Origin: Paracoccus limosus
GTDB taxonomy: Bacteria; Pseudomonadota; Alphaproteobacteria; Rhodobacterales; Rhodobacteraceae
NCBI RefSeq assembly: GCF_009711185.1
Contig: NZ_WMIF01000013.1
Span: 37,853-101,852, forward strand
Direction of reading: 5' to 3'
Length of the DNA stretch: 64,000 nucleotides
Positions within the stretch are counted from its first letter, which is position 1, and each line of letters begins with the position of its first letter. A model generated the notes under the pieces. That model made no database searches. It saw only the letters and a program-made list of their open reading frames with translations, and was not told the DNA's origin. Positions 25,383-35,425 of this stretch are shown one piece after another. The position numbers and the translations under genes were made by a program.

Positions 25383-28307
25383 ATGAGCGACACGACCACC
25401 ACCCAGACCGACGCTGGACCCGATTACCGTGACACGGTTTTCCTGCCGCAGACCGACTTCCCGATGCGCGCCGGCCTGCCGCAGCGCGAGCCCGACTGGC
25501 TGGCCCGCTGGGAGCGTCTGGGCGTCTATGACCAGCTGCGCGCGAAAAAGAGCCGCACGCCCTTTATCCTGCATGACGGCCCGCCCTACGCCAACGGCAA
25601 CCTGCATATCGGCCACGCGCTGAACAAGGTGCTGAAGGATTTCATCACCCGCAGCCAGCAGATGATGGGCCGCGACGCGCGCTATGTGCCGGGTTGGGAC
25701 TGTCACGGCCTGCCGATCGAATGGAAGATCGAAGAGCAGTATCGCGAGCGCCAGCAGCGCAAGGATGACGTGGATGTGGTCGAGTTCCGCCAGGAATGCC
25801 GCGCCTTTGCCCAGGGCTGGGTCGAGACGCAGCGCGAGCAGTTCAAGCGGCTGGGCGTGATCGGCAAATGGGAAGACCCCTATCTGACCATGAACTACCA
25901 TGCCGAGGCGGTGATCGCGGCCGAGTTCATGAAGCTTCTGATGAACGGGGCGCTGTACCAGGGCTCGAAGCCGGTGATGTGGTCTCCGGTCGAAAAGACC
26001 GCGCTGGCCGAGGCCGAGGTCGAGTATCACGACCATACCAGCCATACGATCTGGGTGCGGTTCAAGGTGCAGCCGTCGCAGGGTATTTGGGAAACGGTGA
26101 AGGACGCCAGCGTGGTGATCTGGACCACCACGCCGTGGACCATGCCGCAGAACCGGGCCGTCGCCTATAATCCGGCGATCTCTTACGGGATCTATGAGGT
26201 GGGCGCGGTGGCCGAGAATGCAACCGCGCGCGTGGGCGAGTTGCTGGTCTTGGCCGATGCTTTGGCCGAGGGCGTGATGAAATCGGCCAAAGTCGAGGGC
26301 TTTACCCGGCTGCGCGACGTGACACCCGCCGATATGGAGGGTGTCCTGTTGGCGCATCCGTTCCGCGGCATCGAGGGCGGCGCTGGCGAATGGGATTTCG
26401 ACGTGCCACTGCTCCCCGGCGATCACGTCACCGAGGATGCCGGCACGGGCTTTGTGCATACCGCGCCCAGCCATGGCGACGACGACTATCAACTGGGTCT
26501 GAAATTCGGCCTGCCGATGACCTATAACGTCGAGGCAGATGGAACCTACCGCACCGATCTGCCGATCTTTGGCGGGCAGGCGATCCTGACGCCCGAGGGC
26601 AAGGAAGGTCCGGCCAATGTCAGCGTCATCAAGCAATTGTCCTATGCCGGCGCGCTCTTGGCCAAGGGCAAGATCAAGCATTCCTATCCGCACAGCTGGC
26701 GGTCAAAAGCACCACTGATCTATCGCAACACCCCGCAGTGGTTTGCCGCCATCGACAAGGTGCTGGCGGACGGCATGGGTGAATATGGCGACACCATCCG
26801 CTCGCGCGCGTTGACCTCGATCGACAAGCTGGTGCGCTGGACGCCGCAGACCGGGCGCAACCGGCTGTATTCGATGATCGAGAACCGTCCCGACTGGGTG
26901 CTGTCGCGGCAGCGCGCCTGGGGTGTGCCGCTGACCTGCTTCGTCAAGAAGGGCGCGCGGCCCGATGCCGAGGACTTTCTGCTGCGCGATCAGCGGGTCA
27001 ATGACCGTATCATCGAAGCTTTCGAGAAAGACGGCGCAGATATCTGGTATCACGCCGATTTCAAGGCGCGGATGCTGGACGGCATCGCCGATCCCGCGGC
27101 CTATGATCAGGTCATGGACGTACTGGATGTTTGGTTCGATTCCGGCTCGACCCATGCCTTTGTGATCCGTGACCGCGTCGATGGCTCGCCCGACGGGATT
27201 GCGGACCTGTATCTGGAAGGCACCGACCAGCACCGCGGCTGGTTCCATTCCTCGCTGTTGCAGGCCTGCGCGACCAAGGGGCGCGCGCCCTACAAGGGTG
27301 TGCTGACGCACGGCTTCACCCTGGACGAAAAGGGCATGAAAATGTCCAAATCGCTGGGCAATACCGTGGCGCCGGCCGATGTCATCAAGGAATACGGCGC
27401 CGATATCCTGCGGCTGTGGGTGGCGCAGTCGGATTACACCGCTGACCTGCGCATCGGCAAAGAGATCCTGAAAGGCACCGCCGACAGCTATCGCCGCTTG
27501 CGCAACACGTTGCGGTTCGTGCTGGGCAATCTGGACGGCTTTACCGAGGCCGAGCGGGTCCAGCCCGAGGACATGCCCGAACTGGAGCAATGGGTGCTGC
27601 ACCGGCTGGCGCAGATCGACGCGCAATTGCGGCACGGCTATGACGCCTATGACTTCCAGTCGGTGTTCCAGTCGGTGTTCCAGTTCGCCACGGTCGAGCT
27701 GTCGGCATTCTATTTCGACATCCGTAAGGATGCGCTTTATTGCGACGCGCCGGACGCGCTGCGGCGGCGCTCGGTGCGCACGCTGCTGGATCTGCTGTTC
27801 CACCGCCTAGTGACCTGGCTGGCGCCGGTGCTGCCGTTCACCATGGAGGATGTCTGGCTGAGCCGCTTCCCGTCCGAGGAGGACAGCGTGCATCTGCACG
27901 ACTTCCCGGTGACGCCCGCAAGCTGGCTGAACGACGATCTGGCCGCGAAATGGGACGTGGTGCGCCGCGCCCGCCGCGTGGTGACCGCCGCGCTGGAGAT
28001 CAAGCGCACCGAGAAGGTGATCGGCGCCAGCCTTGAGGCCGCGCCGGTGGTCCATGTCGAGGACGGGGCGATGCTGGCCGCGCTGCAATCGGTGGATTTC
28101 GCCGAGATCTGCATCACCTCGGGTCTGAGCCTGACCGCCGATCCGGCACCGGCCGAGGCCTTCCGCCTGTCGGAAGTCCCGGGCGTCGGCGTGGTCTTCG
28201 AAGAGGCGCCGGGCGAGAAATGCGAGCGCTGCTGGAAGATCCTGCCCGATGTCGGCAGCCATGCCCATCCGGGCACCTGCGCGCGCTGCGACGCGGTTCT
28301 GGGCTGA
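25383..28307 (+). CDS. ileS: Isoleucyl-tRNA synthetase
   Basis: A 974-residue class I synthetase with HIGH at 75-78 (NGNLHIGHALNK) and KMSKS at 653-657. The CP1 editing domain lies between them (the TTPWTMPQNRAV threonine-rich editing site is present). The anticodon-binding domain is followed by a C-terminal zinc finger, CERCWKILP ... CARCDAV. ATG 25383 was chosen over an upstream in-frame ATG because the family begins close to it. It is a stand-alone gene with a 240-bp upstream region in which no leader element was recognised. A terminator lies after it. Confidence 0.96.
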   Translation: MSDTTTTQTDAGPDYRDTVFLPQTDFPMRAGLPQREPDWLARWERLGVYDQLRAKKSRTPFILHDGPPYANGNLHIGHALNKVLKDFITRSQQMMGRDARYVPGWDCHGLPIEWKIEEQYRERQQRKDDVDVVEFRQECRAFAQGWVETQREQFKRLGVIGKWEDPYLTMNYHAEAVIAAEFMKLLMNGALYQGSKPVMWSPVEKTALAEAEVEYHDHTSHTIWVRFKVQPSQGIWETVKDASVVIWTTTPWTMPQNRAVAYNPAISYGIYEVGAVAENATARVGELLVLADALAEGVMKSAKVEGFTRLRDVTPADMEGVLLAHPFRGIEGGAGEWDFDVPLLPGDHVTEDAGTGFVHTAPSHGDDDYQLGLKFGLPMTYNVEADGTYRTDLPIFGGQAILTPEGKEGPANVSVIKQLSYAGALLAKGKIKHSYPHSWRSKAPLIYRNTPQWFAAIDKVLADGMGEYGDTIRSRALTSIDKLVRWTPQTGRNRLYSMIENRPDWVLSRQRAWGVPLTCFVKKGARPDAEDFLLRDQRVNDRIIEAFEKDGADIWYHADFKARMLDGIADPAAYDQVMDVLDVWFDSGSTHAFVIRDRVDGSPDGIADLYLEGTDQHRGWFHSSLLQACATKGRAPYKGVLTHGFTLDEKGMKMSKSLGNTVAPADVIKEYGADILRLWVAQSDYTADLRIGKEILKGTADSYRRLRNTLRFVLGNLDGFTEAERVQPEDMPELEQWVLHRLAQIDAQLRHGYDAYDFQSVFQSVFQFATVELSAFYFDIRKDALYCDAPDALRRRSVRTLLDLLFHRLVTWLAPVLPFTMEDVWLSRFPSEEDSVHLHDFPVTPASWLNDDLAAKWDVVRRARRVVTAALEIKRTEKVIGASLEAAPVVHVEDGAMLAALQSVDFAEICITSGLSLTADPAPAEAFRLSEVPGVGVVFEEAPGEKCERCWKILPDVGSHAHPGTCARCDAVLG

Positions 28308-28325
28308 GCTAACGCGATAAATGAC

Positions 28326-28353
28326 AAAGGTCCGCCAGAACGGCGGGCCTTTT
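28326..28353. terminator. Rho-independent terminator between ileS and sufE
   Basis: AAAGGTCCGCC-AGAAC-GGCGGGCCTTTT forms an 8-bp GC stem with one G-T pair, flanked by AAA and TTTT. It can work in both directions and lies between the convergent ileS and sufE ends. Confidence 0.85.
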
Positions 28354-28367
28354 GCATGTCCGGTCGG

Positions 28368-28775
28368 TCAGGCCTTGGCGGCCAGCAGCCGGATGCGTTC
28401 CACCATCGCCCGGACTCCGTTCGAGCGCTGCGCCGACAGATGTTCCTCAAGGCCCAGACGGCGCAGCTCGGCCGGGGCGTCGATGCCGGCCACCTGCGCC
28501 ACCGGCACGCCGGAATAGAGCGCATGCAGAATGGCGATCAGGCCGCGCACGATCAGCGCGTCGCTGTCGCCTTCGAAATCGAAGTTGCCGCCCGCGATCC
28601 GGGGCAAGATCCAGACCTGACTGGCACAGCCGTCGACCTTGGTTGCGGTCACTTGCAGCGCCGGGTCCATGGCGGGCATGGCCTTGCCCAGTTCGATGAC
28701 ATGGCGGTAACGCTCTTCCCAGTCGTCGAGGAATTCGAAGGTTTCGGCGATCTCTTCAAAGGCGGCGGTGGCCAT
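28368..28775 (-). CDS. sufE: SufE family sulfur acceptor protein
   Basis: A 135-residue protein that takes persulfide sulfur from the SufS cysteine desulfurase for Fe-S cluster assembly. The acceptor is Cys50 in KVDGCASQVWI, one residue from E. coli Cys51. The SufE fold covers about 10-130, with HALYSGVPVAQV near the C-terminal part. ATG 28775 gives the right length. The gene is isolated: no other suf genes are in the window. Confidence 0.93.
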   Translation of the reverse strand: MATAAFEEIAETFEFLDDWEERYRHVIELGKAMPAMDPALQVTATKVDGCASQVWILPRIAGGNFDFEGDSDALIVRGLIAILHALYSGVPVAQVAGIDAPAELRRLGLEEHLSAQRSNGVRAMVERIRLLAAKA

Positions 28776-28923
28776 GGCGCGTCCTTTCCGGGCAAGGCGG
28801 AGCCTGCAATAGCGCGATGGCGGCACAAGGTCAAAGGCCGCCGGAACTGGCGAAGAGGCTTTCGCGCGCGGACGCTTTGCCCTATCACTCGGCCATACAA
28901 CAAGATGTGACGACGGGGGCATC

Positions 28924-29427
28924 ATGCGGATCAGGACTTGGGGCATTATCGGCTGCGTGACTTTGGCCGTTGCCGGCTGCAGCCGCTTCAGCGAAAGCCG
29001 CCTCAATCCCATGGGCTGGTTCGGCGGGTCCCCGGCGCAGACGCTGGAGCCCGAGGGCGGCTATCCGACCACGCGGCAGGACAGCCGCCTGCCGGTGACG
29101 CGCGTCGTCTCGGCCCGCTGGGAGCCGCTTTACGAGGGCCGGATGCTGGTCGTGCAGGGGCTGGCCGCGACCAAGGGCTGGTCCAAGGTCGCGCTGGTGA
29201 CCGAGGTGCCGATGCCCACCGGCCGCGTGCATGGCGACGACAATGGCGTTCTGCGGCTGAATCTGGTCGGCAACCCGCCCGCCGCCGGCACCTATGAGGC
29301 CAGCCGCGCCGCCAATCCGGCCAGCGACACGCTGACCGTGGCCATGACCATCCCGACCGAGGCGCTGAGCGGCATCCGCGAGGTGGTGATCACCGGCGCC
29401 GGCAATGCCGTAACGCTGCGGCGCTGA
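28924..29427 (+). CDS. Hypothetical lipoprotein
   Basis: A 167-residue precursor with a lipobox LAVAGC; Cys19 would be lipidated after signal peptidase II cleavage. The mature part has no motif I recognise. It looks strand-rich (RMLVVQGLAATKGWSKVALV, VLRLNLVGNPPAAGTYEA) and ends VVITGAGNAVTLRR, so a beta-sandwich is plausible. It is likely attached to the inner or outer membrane facing the periplasm. It lies alone between sufE and the dipeptidase gene. Confidence 0.75.
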   Translation: MRIRTWGIIGCVTLAVAGCSRFSESRLNPMGWFGGSPAQTLEPEGGYPTTRQDSRLPVTRVVSARWEPLYEGRMLVVQGLAATKGWSKVALVTEVPMPTGRVHGDDNGVLRLNLVGNPPAAGTYEASRAANPASDTLTVAMTIPTEALSGIREVVITGAGNAVTLRR

Positions 29428-29505
29428 GCCGGGGCCGCGGACCCGACCTGCCTTGCGGTCGCGACGCAACCGTCTCATGTTGCGCGCAAAGCAATGAGGC
29501 AGGCC

Positions 29506-30555
29506 ATGATTCCGGTTTTCGACGGTCACAACGATTTTCTGCAGCGCATGGTGGCGGCAGGCCCGCAGCGCGATCAGCTGTGGTTGCAGGGCGACGGCAC
29601 CGGTCATCTGGACCTGCCCCGGATGCGGGCGGGCGGCTTTGTCGGCGGCTTTTTCGCCATCTGGACCCCCTCGCCCGAAACCGAGGAGGATTCGCTGGCC
29701 GCGATGCTCAAGGCCAACCCTCCCTTTGCGCTGCCCCTGCCCGATGAGGTCAGCAATGCCGATTCGCTGCCCCATGCGATTGCGCAGGCCGGGGCGCTGA
29801 TGGCGATGGAGCGGTCGGGCACCCTGACAATCTGCAAAAGCGCGGCGCAGATCCGCGAGACCATTGCCGCCGGCCGTATCGCCGCCATCCTGCATATCGA
29901 GGGCGCCGAGCCGATCGCCGATCTGGACGCGCTGCATGTCTGGCACGCGATGGGGCTGCGCTCGCTGGGGCCGGTCTGGTCGCGGCCGACCGCCTATGGC
30001 CATGGTGTGCCCTTTGCCTTTCCGTCCTCGCCCGATACCGGACCCGGTCTGACGCCTTTGGGCAAGCAGCTGGTGACGGAATGCAACCGGCTGGGCATCC
30101 TGCTGGACCTGTCGCATCTGAACGAAAAGGGCTTTGACGACGTGGCCGCGCTGTCGGATGCGCCGCTGGTCGCCAGTCACAGCTGCGCCCATGCCGTGGC
30201 GCCCAGTTCGCGCAACCTGACCGACCGCCAGCTGCGGGTGATGGCCGAAAGCGGCGGGCTGGTCGGGCTGAACTATGCCGTGGGCTTCCTGCATCCCGAC
30301 GGCCGCCGCGATCCGATGCACGGGTTCGAGATCATGCTGCGGCATCTGGATCATCTGATCACCCTGCTGGGCGAGGATGGCGTGGCGCTGGGTTCGGATT
30401 TCGACGGTGCGCAGATGCCCGAAGATCTGGCCGATGCCTCGATGTTGCAGAATCTGGTTCAGGCGATGCTGGCGCATGGTTATGGGCGCGAGCTGACCGA
30501 AAAGATCGCATGGCGGAACTGGATCGGTGTGCTTGAAAAGACTTGGGGCGGCTAA
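29506..30555 (+). CDS. Membrane dipeptidase (renal dipeptidase, peptidase M19 family)
   Basis: A 349-residue zinc enzyme with an amidohydrolase-like barrel. DGHNDFL supplies the first metal ligands (H-x-D). HIEGAEPI holds the bridging Glu, DLSHLNEKGF and SHSCAHAV the later histidines, and GSDFDG the catalytic Asp. No signal peptide is seen, so it is probably cytoplasmic. ATG 29494 in the same frame is an alternative, but GAGGCAGG precedes 29506. Substrates in the family are dipeptides, including D-amino acid forms. Confidence 0.9.
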   Translation: MIPVFDGHNDFLQRMVAAGPQRDQLWLQGDGTGHLDLPRMRAGGFVGGFFAIWTPSPETEEDSLAAMLKANPPFALPLPDEVSNADSLPHAIAQAGALMAMERSGTLTICKSAAQIRETIAAGRIAAILHIEGAEPIADLDALHVWHAMGLRSLGPVWSRPTAYGHGVPFAFPSSPDTGPGLTPLGKQLVTECNRLGILLDLSHLNEKGFDDVAALSDAPLVASHSCAHAVAPSSRNLTDRQLRVMAESGGLVGLNYAVGFLHPDGRRDPMHGFEIMLRHLDHLITLLGEDGVALGSDFDGAQMPEDLADASMLQNLVQAMLAHGYGRELTEKIAWRNWIGVLEKTWGG

Positions 30556-30563
30556 GCCGCCCC
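30545..30563 (+). terminator. Stem-loop spanning the dipeptidase stop codon
   Basis: GGGGCGGC-TAA-GCCGCCCC is a perfect 8-bp stem whose 3-nt loop is the stop codon itself. There is no T-run. It may end transcription or block 3' exonucleases. Confidence 0.5.
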
Positions 30564-30886
30564 CAGCTTGGCTATCAAAAACATAAAATCGTAAACAAAA
30601 CTGCGTTGACGGTAAGCGGCTAACAAGGCAACGCTGACAAAACAATCATAAGCTCACCGTCTTCGTAAGCATGTTCTTGCCACAACTAACGATTGCTCGG
30701 AACCTGTCTGTATAGATAGTTTTTGCGCGTTTAGACTGATCGGGAACGCCCTGCGCAGGATATCAGTGCCGATAAATCCCGTTATGATTGAATTTTCCGT
30801 GCGGATGCAGCAAAAATGCGTCGGCGGATTTCGGCCGACGCGCTGCAACTACGCAAAAAGGCGGAAAGACATCCAGACGAAACGGG
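30564..30886. other. AT-rich intergenic region with paired arms, possible non-coding RNA
   Basis: About 320 bp without a convincing gene. One 60-base row (30661-30720) has 26 G/C by hand count, far below its surroundings. GACGGTAAGC (30608-30617) can pair at 9 of 10 positions with GCTCACCGTC (30652-30661). GCGTTG (30603-30608) can pair with CAACGC (30629-30634). A 64-codon minus-strand open frame (30654-30848) overlaps the ppx terminator and looks spurious. Confidence 0.35.
30811..30841 (-). terminator. Rho-independent terminator of ppx
   Basis: On the minus strand, GCGTCGGC and GCCGACGC (30841-30834 and 30825-30818) form a perfect 8-bp stem with an 8-nt loop, followed by ATTTTTG. It lies about 45 bp beyond the ppx stop and closes the polyphosphate gene group. 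Confidence 0.85.
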
Positions 30887-32428
30887 CTAATGCGCCGTCA
30901 GAATCGGCTCGGCTTCCAGCGCCGCGGCCAGCGCACGGAAACGTGCTTCGGCCACCTCGCCCATCAGCGCCTGACCCGTGCGCGTCAGCCGCAGTTCCAG
31001 GATCTTTTTCTTGGGAAAGAACTTCAGCGTGCCCGCCTCGGCCGGATCCTTGACCGAGAACATGGCACCAAAGCGCATCGCCTTGCCCAGCACCTCGGCG
31101 TCCTTGATTTCCTTGTCGTCGAGCAGGGTGAACAGCGGCGCCATCGGGGAATCGGCCCGGCTGTTCTTGTAGCGATGCAGCAGCGCCAGCCCCAGAAACA
31201 CCCGTTCGGGATGCGACAGCGCCGCCATATTGGCGCGGGTGACATTGTCGAAACAGGCATCGGCGCGATAGTCGGGATGGGTGCGCCATGTGGTGTCATG
31301 CAGCAGGCAGGCGGCCTTGATCAGACGGTCGCGCTCGGGTCCGACACTTTTGAAGATCGGCTCAAGGAACTGGTAGAGCCGCTTGCCGAAACCGGGCATC
31401 CGCGCCATCTGCCGCTCCGAAAAGCGCGCCGCCTCCAGCAGCGGATCGCGCGAGCGCAGGCTCAGCGGCATCTGTTCGTAAAGCAGCCCCTCGCGGATGC
31501 CGTATGAGGACACCGCCAGCGATTTCGGCTTGAGGCTTAGCACCAGTTGGCGCAGCACCTGACTGGCCAGCGGCACCAGTTCCATCCGGCTGGACGAGAT
31601 CGAGAGCTTGCCGCGCAGATCGGACAGGTTTTGCGCGCCGATCCATTTCACGGTCTGCAGCACGTCCTGGCTGGACATGCGGTATTCGTGCAGCACGGTC
31701 ATGGGATAATTGGCGCGCTCCATGTCCAGCCGCGCGATGGCCCGCCACGAGCCGCCGACCAGATAGATCTGATCATGGTCGCGGCCCAGCTTGTCGGCGG
31801 CCTCTTCCATGATGGTCTGGATATGCTGGCGCAGCCCGTCCTGCCCGCCCTTGACCTGTTGCAGGCGGAAGGGACCCAGCGGCGTGGTGATGCGGCGCCC
31901 GACCTGGCCGCCCTCCAGCTCGGCCAGCTCCATCGAGTTGCCGCCGATGTCGCAAACAAGGCCGCGCGCCTCTGGCCAGCCCAGAAGCACGCCCTGCGCC
32001 GACAGCCGCGCCTCTTCCTCGCCGTCGATGACCCACAGCTTCAGCCCGGTTTCCTCTTCGACGGCCTTGCGAAAGGCGGGGCCGTCCTCGGCCTCGCGCA
32101 CGGCGGCGGTGGCGACGCAGGTCAGCGGCTTGATGCCCATGCCCTCGGCCAGCGCGGCAAAGCGTTTCAGCGCCGACATGCCGCGCCGCACGCCTTCGGG
32201 GTTCAGCCGGCCAGTGGTGGCCAGCCCCTGCCCCAGCCCGGCCATGACCTTTTCGTTGTAGAAATAGGCCGGCGAACGGGCTGCACCGTCAAAGACCACC
32301 ATCCGGATCGAGTTCGAGCCGACATCGACCACCCCAACCCGGCTCAGTGACCGTTCGGACACCCGCTCGAACAGCGAGCGCCCGAAGGGTTCGATGGTTT
32401 CTCCGCTTGCGGTCACAACACCGTTCAT
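30887..32428 (-). CDS. ppx: Ppx/GppA family exopolyphosphatase
   Basis: A 513-residue protein of the ASKHA fold. VGVVDVGSNSIRMVVFDG (about 31-48) is the phosphate-1 loop and GLVCDIGGNSMELAEL the second phosphate loop with the catalytic acidic residue. The C-terminal part is an HD-like helical domain. It hydrolyses polyphosphate from the chain end, or pppGpp in GppA-type members; sequence alone does not settle which. The ppk1 gene 67 bp upstream favours polyphosphate. It is transcribed after hdaA and ppk1 and ends at a clear terminator. Confidence 0.92.
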   Translation of the reverse strand: MNGVVTASGETIEPFGRSLFERVSERSLSRVGVVDVGSNSIRMVVFDGAARSPAYFYNEKVMAGLGQGLATTGRLNPEGVRRGMSALKRFAALAEGMGIKPLTCVATAAVREAEDGPAFRKAVEEETGLKLWVIDGEEEARLSAQGVLLGWPEARGLVCDIGGNSMELAELEGGQVGRRITTPLGPFRLQQVKGGQDGLRQHIQTIMEEAADKLGRDHDQIYLVGGSWRAIARLDMERANYPMTVLHEYRMSSQDVLQTVKWIGAQNLSDLRGKLSISSSRMELVPLASQVLRQLVLSLKPKSLAVSSYGIREGLLYEQMPLSLRSRDPLLEAARFSERQMARMPGFGKRLYQFLEPIFKSVGPERDRLIKAACLLHDTTWRTHPDYRADACFDNVTRANMAALSHPERVFLGLALLHRYKNSRADSPMAPLFTLLDDKEIKDAEVLGKAMRFGAMFSVKDPAEAGTLKFFPKKKILELRLTRTGQALMGEVAEARFRALAAALEAEPILTAH

Positions 32429-32495
32429 CGGCTTCCTCTCGATTCCGTTACCACATCTGATGGCAGGGGATGGATGGGCGATTAACCTTTCGACG

Positions 32496-34661
32496 TCAAT
32501 CCGCCGAATGGGTCAGCGCCGGAACGTCACGTGCGCCCTTGGTGCCTCGACCCGACAAAGACGGGTTTTCCATGAAGAATTTGTGACAGTTGAACAGATC
32601 GTCCTTGCCCGCCGGCAGATAGCGCAGGTAGCGGCCATCGGGTTGCAAGAGCCAGCTCTGCGCCTCATCGGCAAGGTTGGCGGCCATGATCTGGCTGGTG
32701 ATCTGCGCCTTGACCGTCTCATTGTGGCATTCCACCAGATCCTCGACGCGCCGGTTCAGGTTGCGTCCCATCCAGTCGGCCGAGCTGAAGAACACCCGCG
32801 CCTTTTTCGACGGCAGGCCGTGGCCATTGCCGAAACAGACGATGCGCGAATGTTCCAGAAATCGGCCGACGATCGACTTGACGCGGATGTTGTCGGACAG
32901 TCCCGCGATCCCGGGGCGCAGGCCGCAGATGCCGCGGATGACCAGATTGATCCGCACCCCGGCCTGACTGGCGTCGTAAAGCGCCTCGATGACCTCCTTG
33001 TCGATCAGGCTGTTCATCTTGGCCCAGATCTCGGCCGGGCGGCCGCGCCGGGCAAATTCCGCCTCGCGCGCGATCAGGTCGACCAGCCGCTGCTTGAGGT
33101 CGATGGGCGAGATCGCCAGATTCTCCAGCCCGTCCGGCTGCACATAGCCCGACAGGAAGTTGAACACTTTCGAGGCGTCGCGCCCCAGCGCCGGGTCGCA
33201 GGTAAAGAACGACAGATCGGTATAGATGCGCGCGGTGATCGGGTGATAGTTGCCGGTGCCGAAATGGGTATAGGTCACCAGCTGATCGCCCTCGCGCCGG
33301 ACGACGGCGCTGATCTTGGCGTGGGTCTTGTATTGGGTGAAGCCATAGACCACATGCGCGCCGGACCGTTCCAGCCGCCGGCTTTGGCGGATGTTGGCGG
33401 CCTCGTCGAAACGCGCCTTCAGCTCGACCAGCGCGGTCACCGACTTGCCCGATTCCGCAGCCTCGCACAGCGCCTCGACGATGGGGCTGTCGCGCGAGGT
33501 GCGGTAAAGCGTCTGCTTGATCGCCACGACATTGGGATCGGCCGCCGCCTGGTTCAGGAAGCGCACCACCATGTCGAACGTCTCGTAGGGGTGATGCAGC
33601 AGCATGTCCTTTTGCCGGATCGCGGCAAAGATATTGCCGCCATGATCCTGCACCCGTTCCGGCACGCGCGGGGTAAAGGCGGGCCATTGCAGGTCGCGGC
33701 GGTTGTCCAGCACCAGCTCGCGCAGGTCGGCCATGCCCAGAAGCCCCTCGACCTCGACCACTTCCTCGGGATCGACATGCAGTTCCTGCATGATGATGCG
33801 CCGCAGCCGCACCGGCGAGCCTGCAGTGATCTTCAGCCGGATGACCGAGCCGCGCCGGCGCCGTTTCAGCGCCGTCTCGAATTCGCGCACCAGATCCTCG
33901 GCCTCTTCCTCGACCTCCAAATCGCTGTCGCGCAGCACGCGAAAGGCGCAATGGCCGATATCGCGATAGCCGGGGAATAGGCTGGGCAGATGCATCAGCA
34001 GCAAGTCCTCCAGCCGCAGGAAGCGCTTGCCGCCGGGCAGCGCGACAAAGCGCGCGATCTGCTGCGGGATCGGCAGCAGCGCCTGCATCTGCCGGCCATC
34101 GCTTTCCCGCGCCAGCTCGACCGCCAGCGAAAAGCCGGTATTGGGGATAAAGGGGAACGGATGCGCCGGGTCGATGGCCAAGGGCGACAGCACCGGAAAC
34201 ACCTGCTCGCTGAAATAGCGGTGCAGGAATTCCTGTTCGGCGGGGGTGACGCGCGACCGCGACAGGATGGTGATATCGGCCAGCTCCATCTCGCGGCGCA
34301 GCCCGTTCCAGACCGCCTGCTGCGCGCCCATCAGGCGGCGGGCATCGGCATTGACCAGCCCCAGCTGTTCGGCCGCGGTCAGCCCGTCATCCGACAGCGC
34401 CGGGTTCGCCTCGCGCACCAGTTCCCGCAGGCCGGCGACGCGCACGGTATAGAATTCGTCGAGATTGGTGGCCGAGATCGACAGAAAGCGCAGCCGTTCC
34501 AGCAGCGGCACACGGGGGTTGCGCGCCTCATCGAGCACGCGCCAGTTGAAGCTGAGCCAGCTGATCTCGCGGTTGAAAAAGCGCGCCGGCCCTTCGGGGG
34601 TGCCATCGGGCAGGTCGCGCGGCTGCGGAAAGGGAACGCGAAGGAAATCGGCCTGGGTCAT
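32496..34661 (-). CDS. ppk1: Polyphosphate kinase 1
   Basis: A 721-residue enzyme making polyphosphate from ATP. The N-terminal domain opens with [17 protein letters not shown] (about 28-44). [13 protein letters not shown] contains the histidine that is autophosphorylated, and [14 protein letters not shown] the second conserved histidine. The four-domain PPK1 length is normal. ATG 34661 overlaps the hdaA stop by 4 bp. Next to ppx, it forms a synthesis/degradation pair, a common arrangement in alphaproteobacteria. Confidence 0.95.
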   Translation of the reverse strand: MTQADFLRVPFPQPRDLPDGTPEGPARFFNREISWLSFNWRVLDEARNPRVPLLERLRFLSISATNLDEFYTVRVAGLRELVREANPALSDDGLTAAEQLGLVNADARRLMGAQQAVWNGLRREMELADITILSRSRVTPAEQEFLHRYFSEQVFPVLSPLAIDPAHPFPFIPNTGFSLAVELARESDGRQMQALLPIPQQIARFVALPGGKRFLRLEDLLLMHLPSLFPGYRDIGHCAFRVLRDSDLEVEEEAEDLVREFETALKRRRRGSVIRLKITAGSPVRLRRIIMQELHVDPEEVVEVEGLLGMADLRELVLDNRRDLQWPAFTPRVPERVQDHGGNIFAAIRQKDMLLHHPYETFDMVVRFLNQAAADPNVVAIKQTLYRTSRDSPIVEALCEAAESGKSVTALVELKARFDEAANIRQSRRLERSGAHVVYGFTQYKTHAKISAVVRREGDQLVTYTHFGTGNYHPITARIYTDLSFFTCDPALGRDASKVFNFLSGYVQPDGLENLAISPIDLKQRLVDLIAREAEFARRGRPAEIWAKMNSLIDKEVIEALYDASQAGVRINLVIRGICGLRPGIAGLSDNIRVKSIVGRFLEHSRIVCFGNGHGLPSKKARVFFSSADWMGRNLNRRVEDLVECHNETVKAQITSQIMAANLADEAQSWLLQPDGRYLRYLPAGKDDLFNCHKFFMENPSLSGRGTKGARDVPALTHSAD

Positions 34662-35425
34662 GACTTGTCGCTGGAATGAAGGGTAATCGTTGATGATGGC
34701 TCGACCGGCGAAAGCTTGTCCAGCAATTCGGCGGCCAAACGGCGGGTGACGGGGCGGCGGTCGGCCAGAGACTTGCGGTCTATGGCCGCAACCAGATGCC
34801 GGGCAAGACCCAGATCGCGCTCCATGCGCAGCGTCAGCCAATCGACCACATCGGGGGCGACCTGAATCTGACGGTCGGCGAACAGCTTGACCAGCACGGC
34901 AGGCAACAGCGCGTCATCGGGCGGGCCCAGCACCGCCTGCGCGGCCGAATTCAGCCGCGACATCAGGTCGGGCAGCCGGATGCCCCAGTCGCGCGGCGGC
35001 ATCCGGGCGGTGATCAGCAGCAGCACCTGACGCGCGCCGGCAAGGTTCCACAGGTGGAACAGCGCATCCTCGGCCTCGGAGATGCCGGCGATCTCATGGG
35101 CGTTCTCGACCACCAGCGCGCCACCGGGCGGCAGGGCGGCATCGACGCTGCCCGGCGAAATACTCGAGGCGCGCAGGATCTGCGCGCCGTTTTCTTCGGC
35201 CCAGAACCGGGCCAGATGCGACTTGCCCGAACCCGGTCCGCCGATCAGCAATAACCGCCCGCCCGGCCATGCGGCGGGGCGGTCCAGCATCGCCAGCGCA
35301 TCGCGATTGGCCGATGTGGTCAGGAAATCGTCCCGCGACAGCGCCGGGGGGATTGTCAGGTCCAGAGCCAGCTGGCGGGCCAACTCAATCGTCCTTCCCG
35401 TCGGACTTTTGCCTGTCGCGCTCAT
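34658..35425 (-). CDS. hdaA: HdaA-like DnaA paralog (DnaA/Hda family AAA+ protein)
   Basis: A 255-residue AAA+ protein resembling the ATPase part of Dna[19 protein letters not shown] is Walker A (about 58-75) and [12 protein letters not shown] a weak Walker B lacking the usual DD. It lacks the DnaA DNA-binding domain. Family members promote hydrolysis of DnaA-ATP with the sliding clamp (LARQLALDL near the N-terminus resembles the clamp-binding motif QLxLDL). The start is uncertain. ATG 35425 overlaps the AI-2E gene by 41 bp; an in-frame TTG at 35383 has a better ribosome site (GGAAGGA) and starts right after that gene's stop. Confidence 0.85.
   Translation of the reverse strand: MSATGKSPTGRTIELARQLALDLTIPPALSRDDFLTTSANRDALAMLDRPAAWPGGRLLLIGGPGSGKSHLARFWAEENGAQILRASSISPGSVDAALPPGGALVVENAHEIAGISEAEDALFHLWNLAGARQVLLLITARMPPRDWGIRLPDLMSRLNSAAQAVLGPPDDALLPAVLVKLFADRQIQVAPDVVDWLTLRMERDLGLARHLVAAIDRKSLADRRPVTRRLAAELLDKLSPVEPSSTITLHSSDKS

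Noticed and set aside
27654..27684. Tandem 12-bp repeat inside ileS encoding FQSV-FQSV-FQFA
   Set aside because: It looks like a recent duplication, but the segment has the normal family length and helix pattern at this place, so it is probably ordinary sequence with similar codons rather than an expansion.
28885..30645. A 586-codon minus-strand frame opposite the lipoprotein and dipeptidase genes
   Set aside because: Shadow frame. The plus strand shows zinc-binding dipeptidase motifs and a lipobox, while the minus frame has none.
30654..30848. A 64-codon minus-strand open frame in the AT-rich gap
   Set aside because: It covers the ppx terminator stem, has no ribosome site noted and no recognisable motif.
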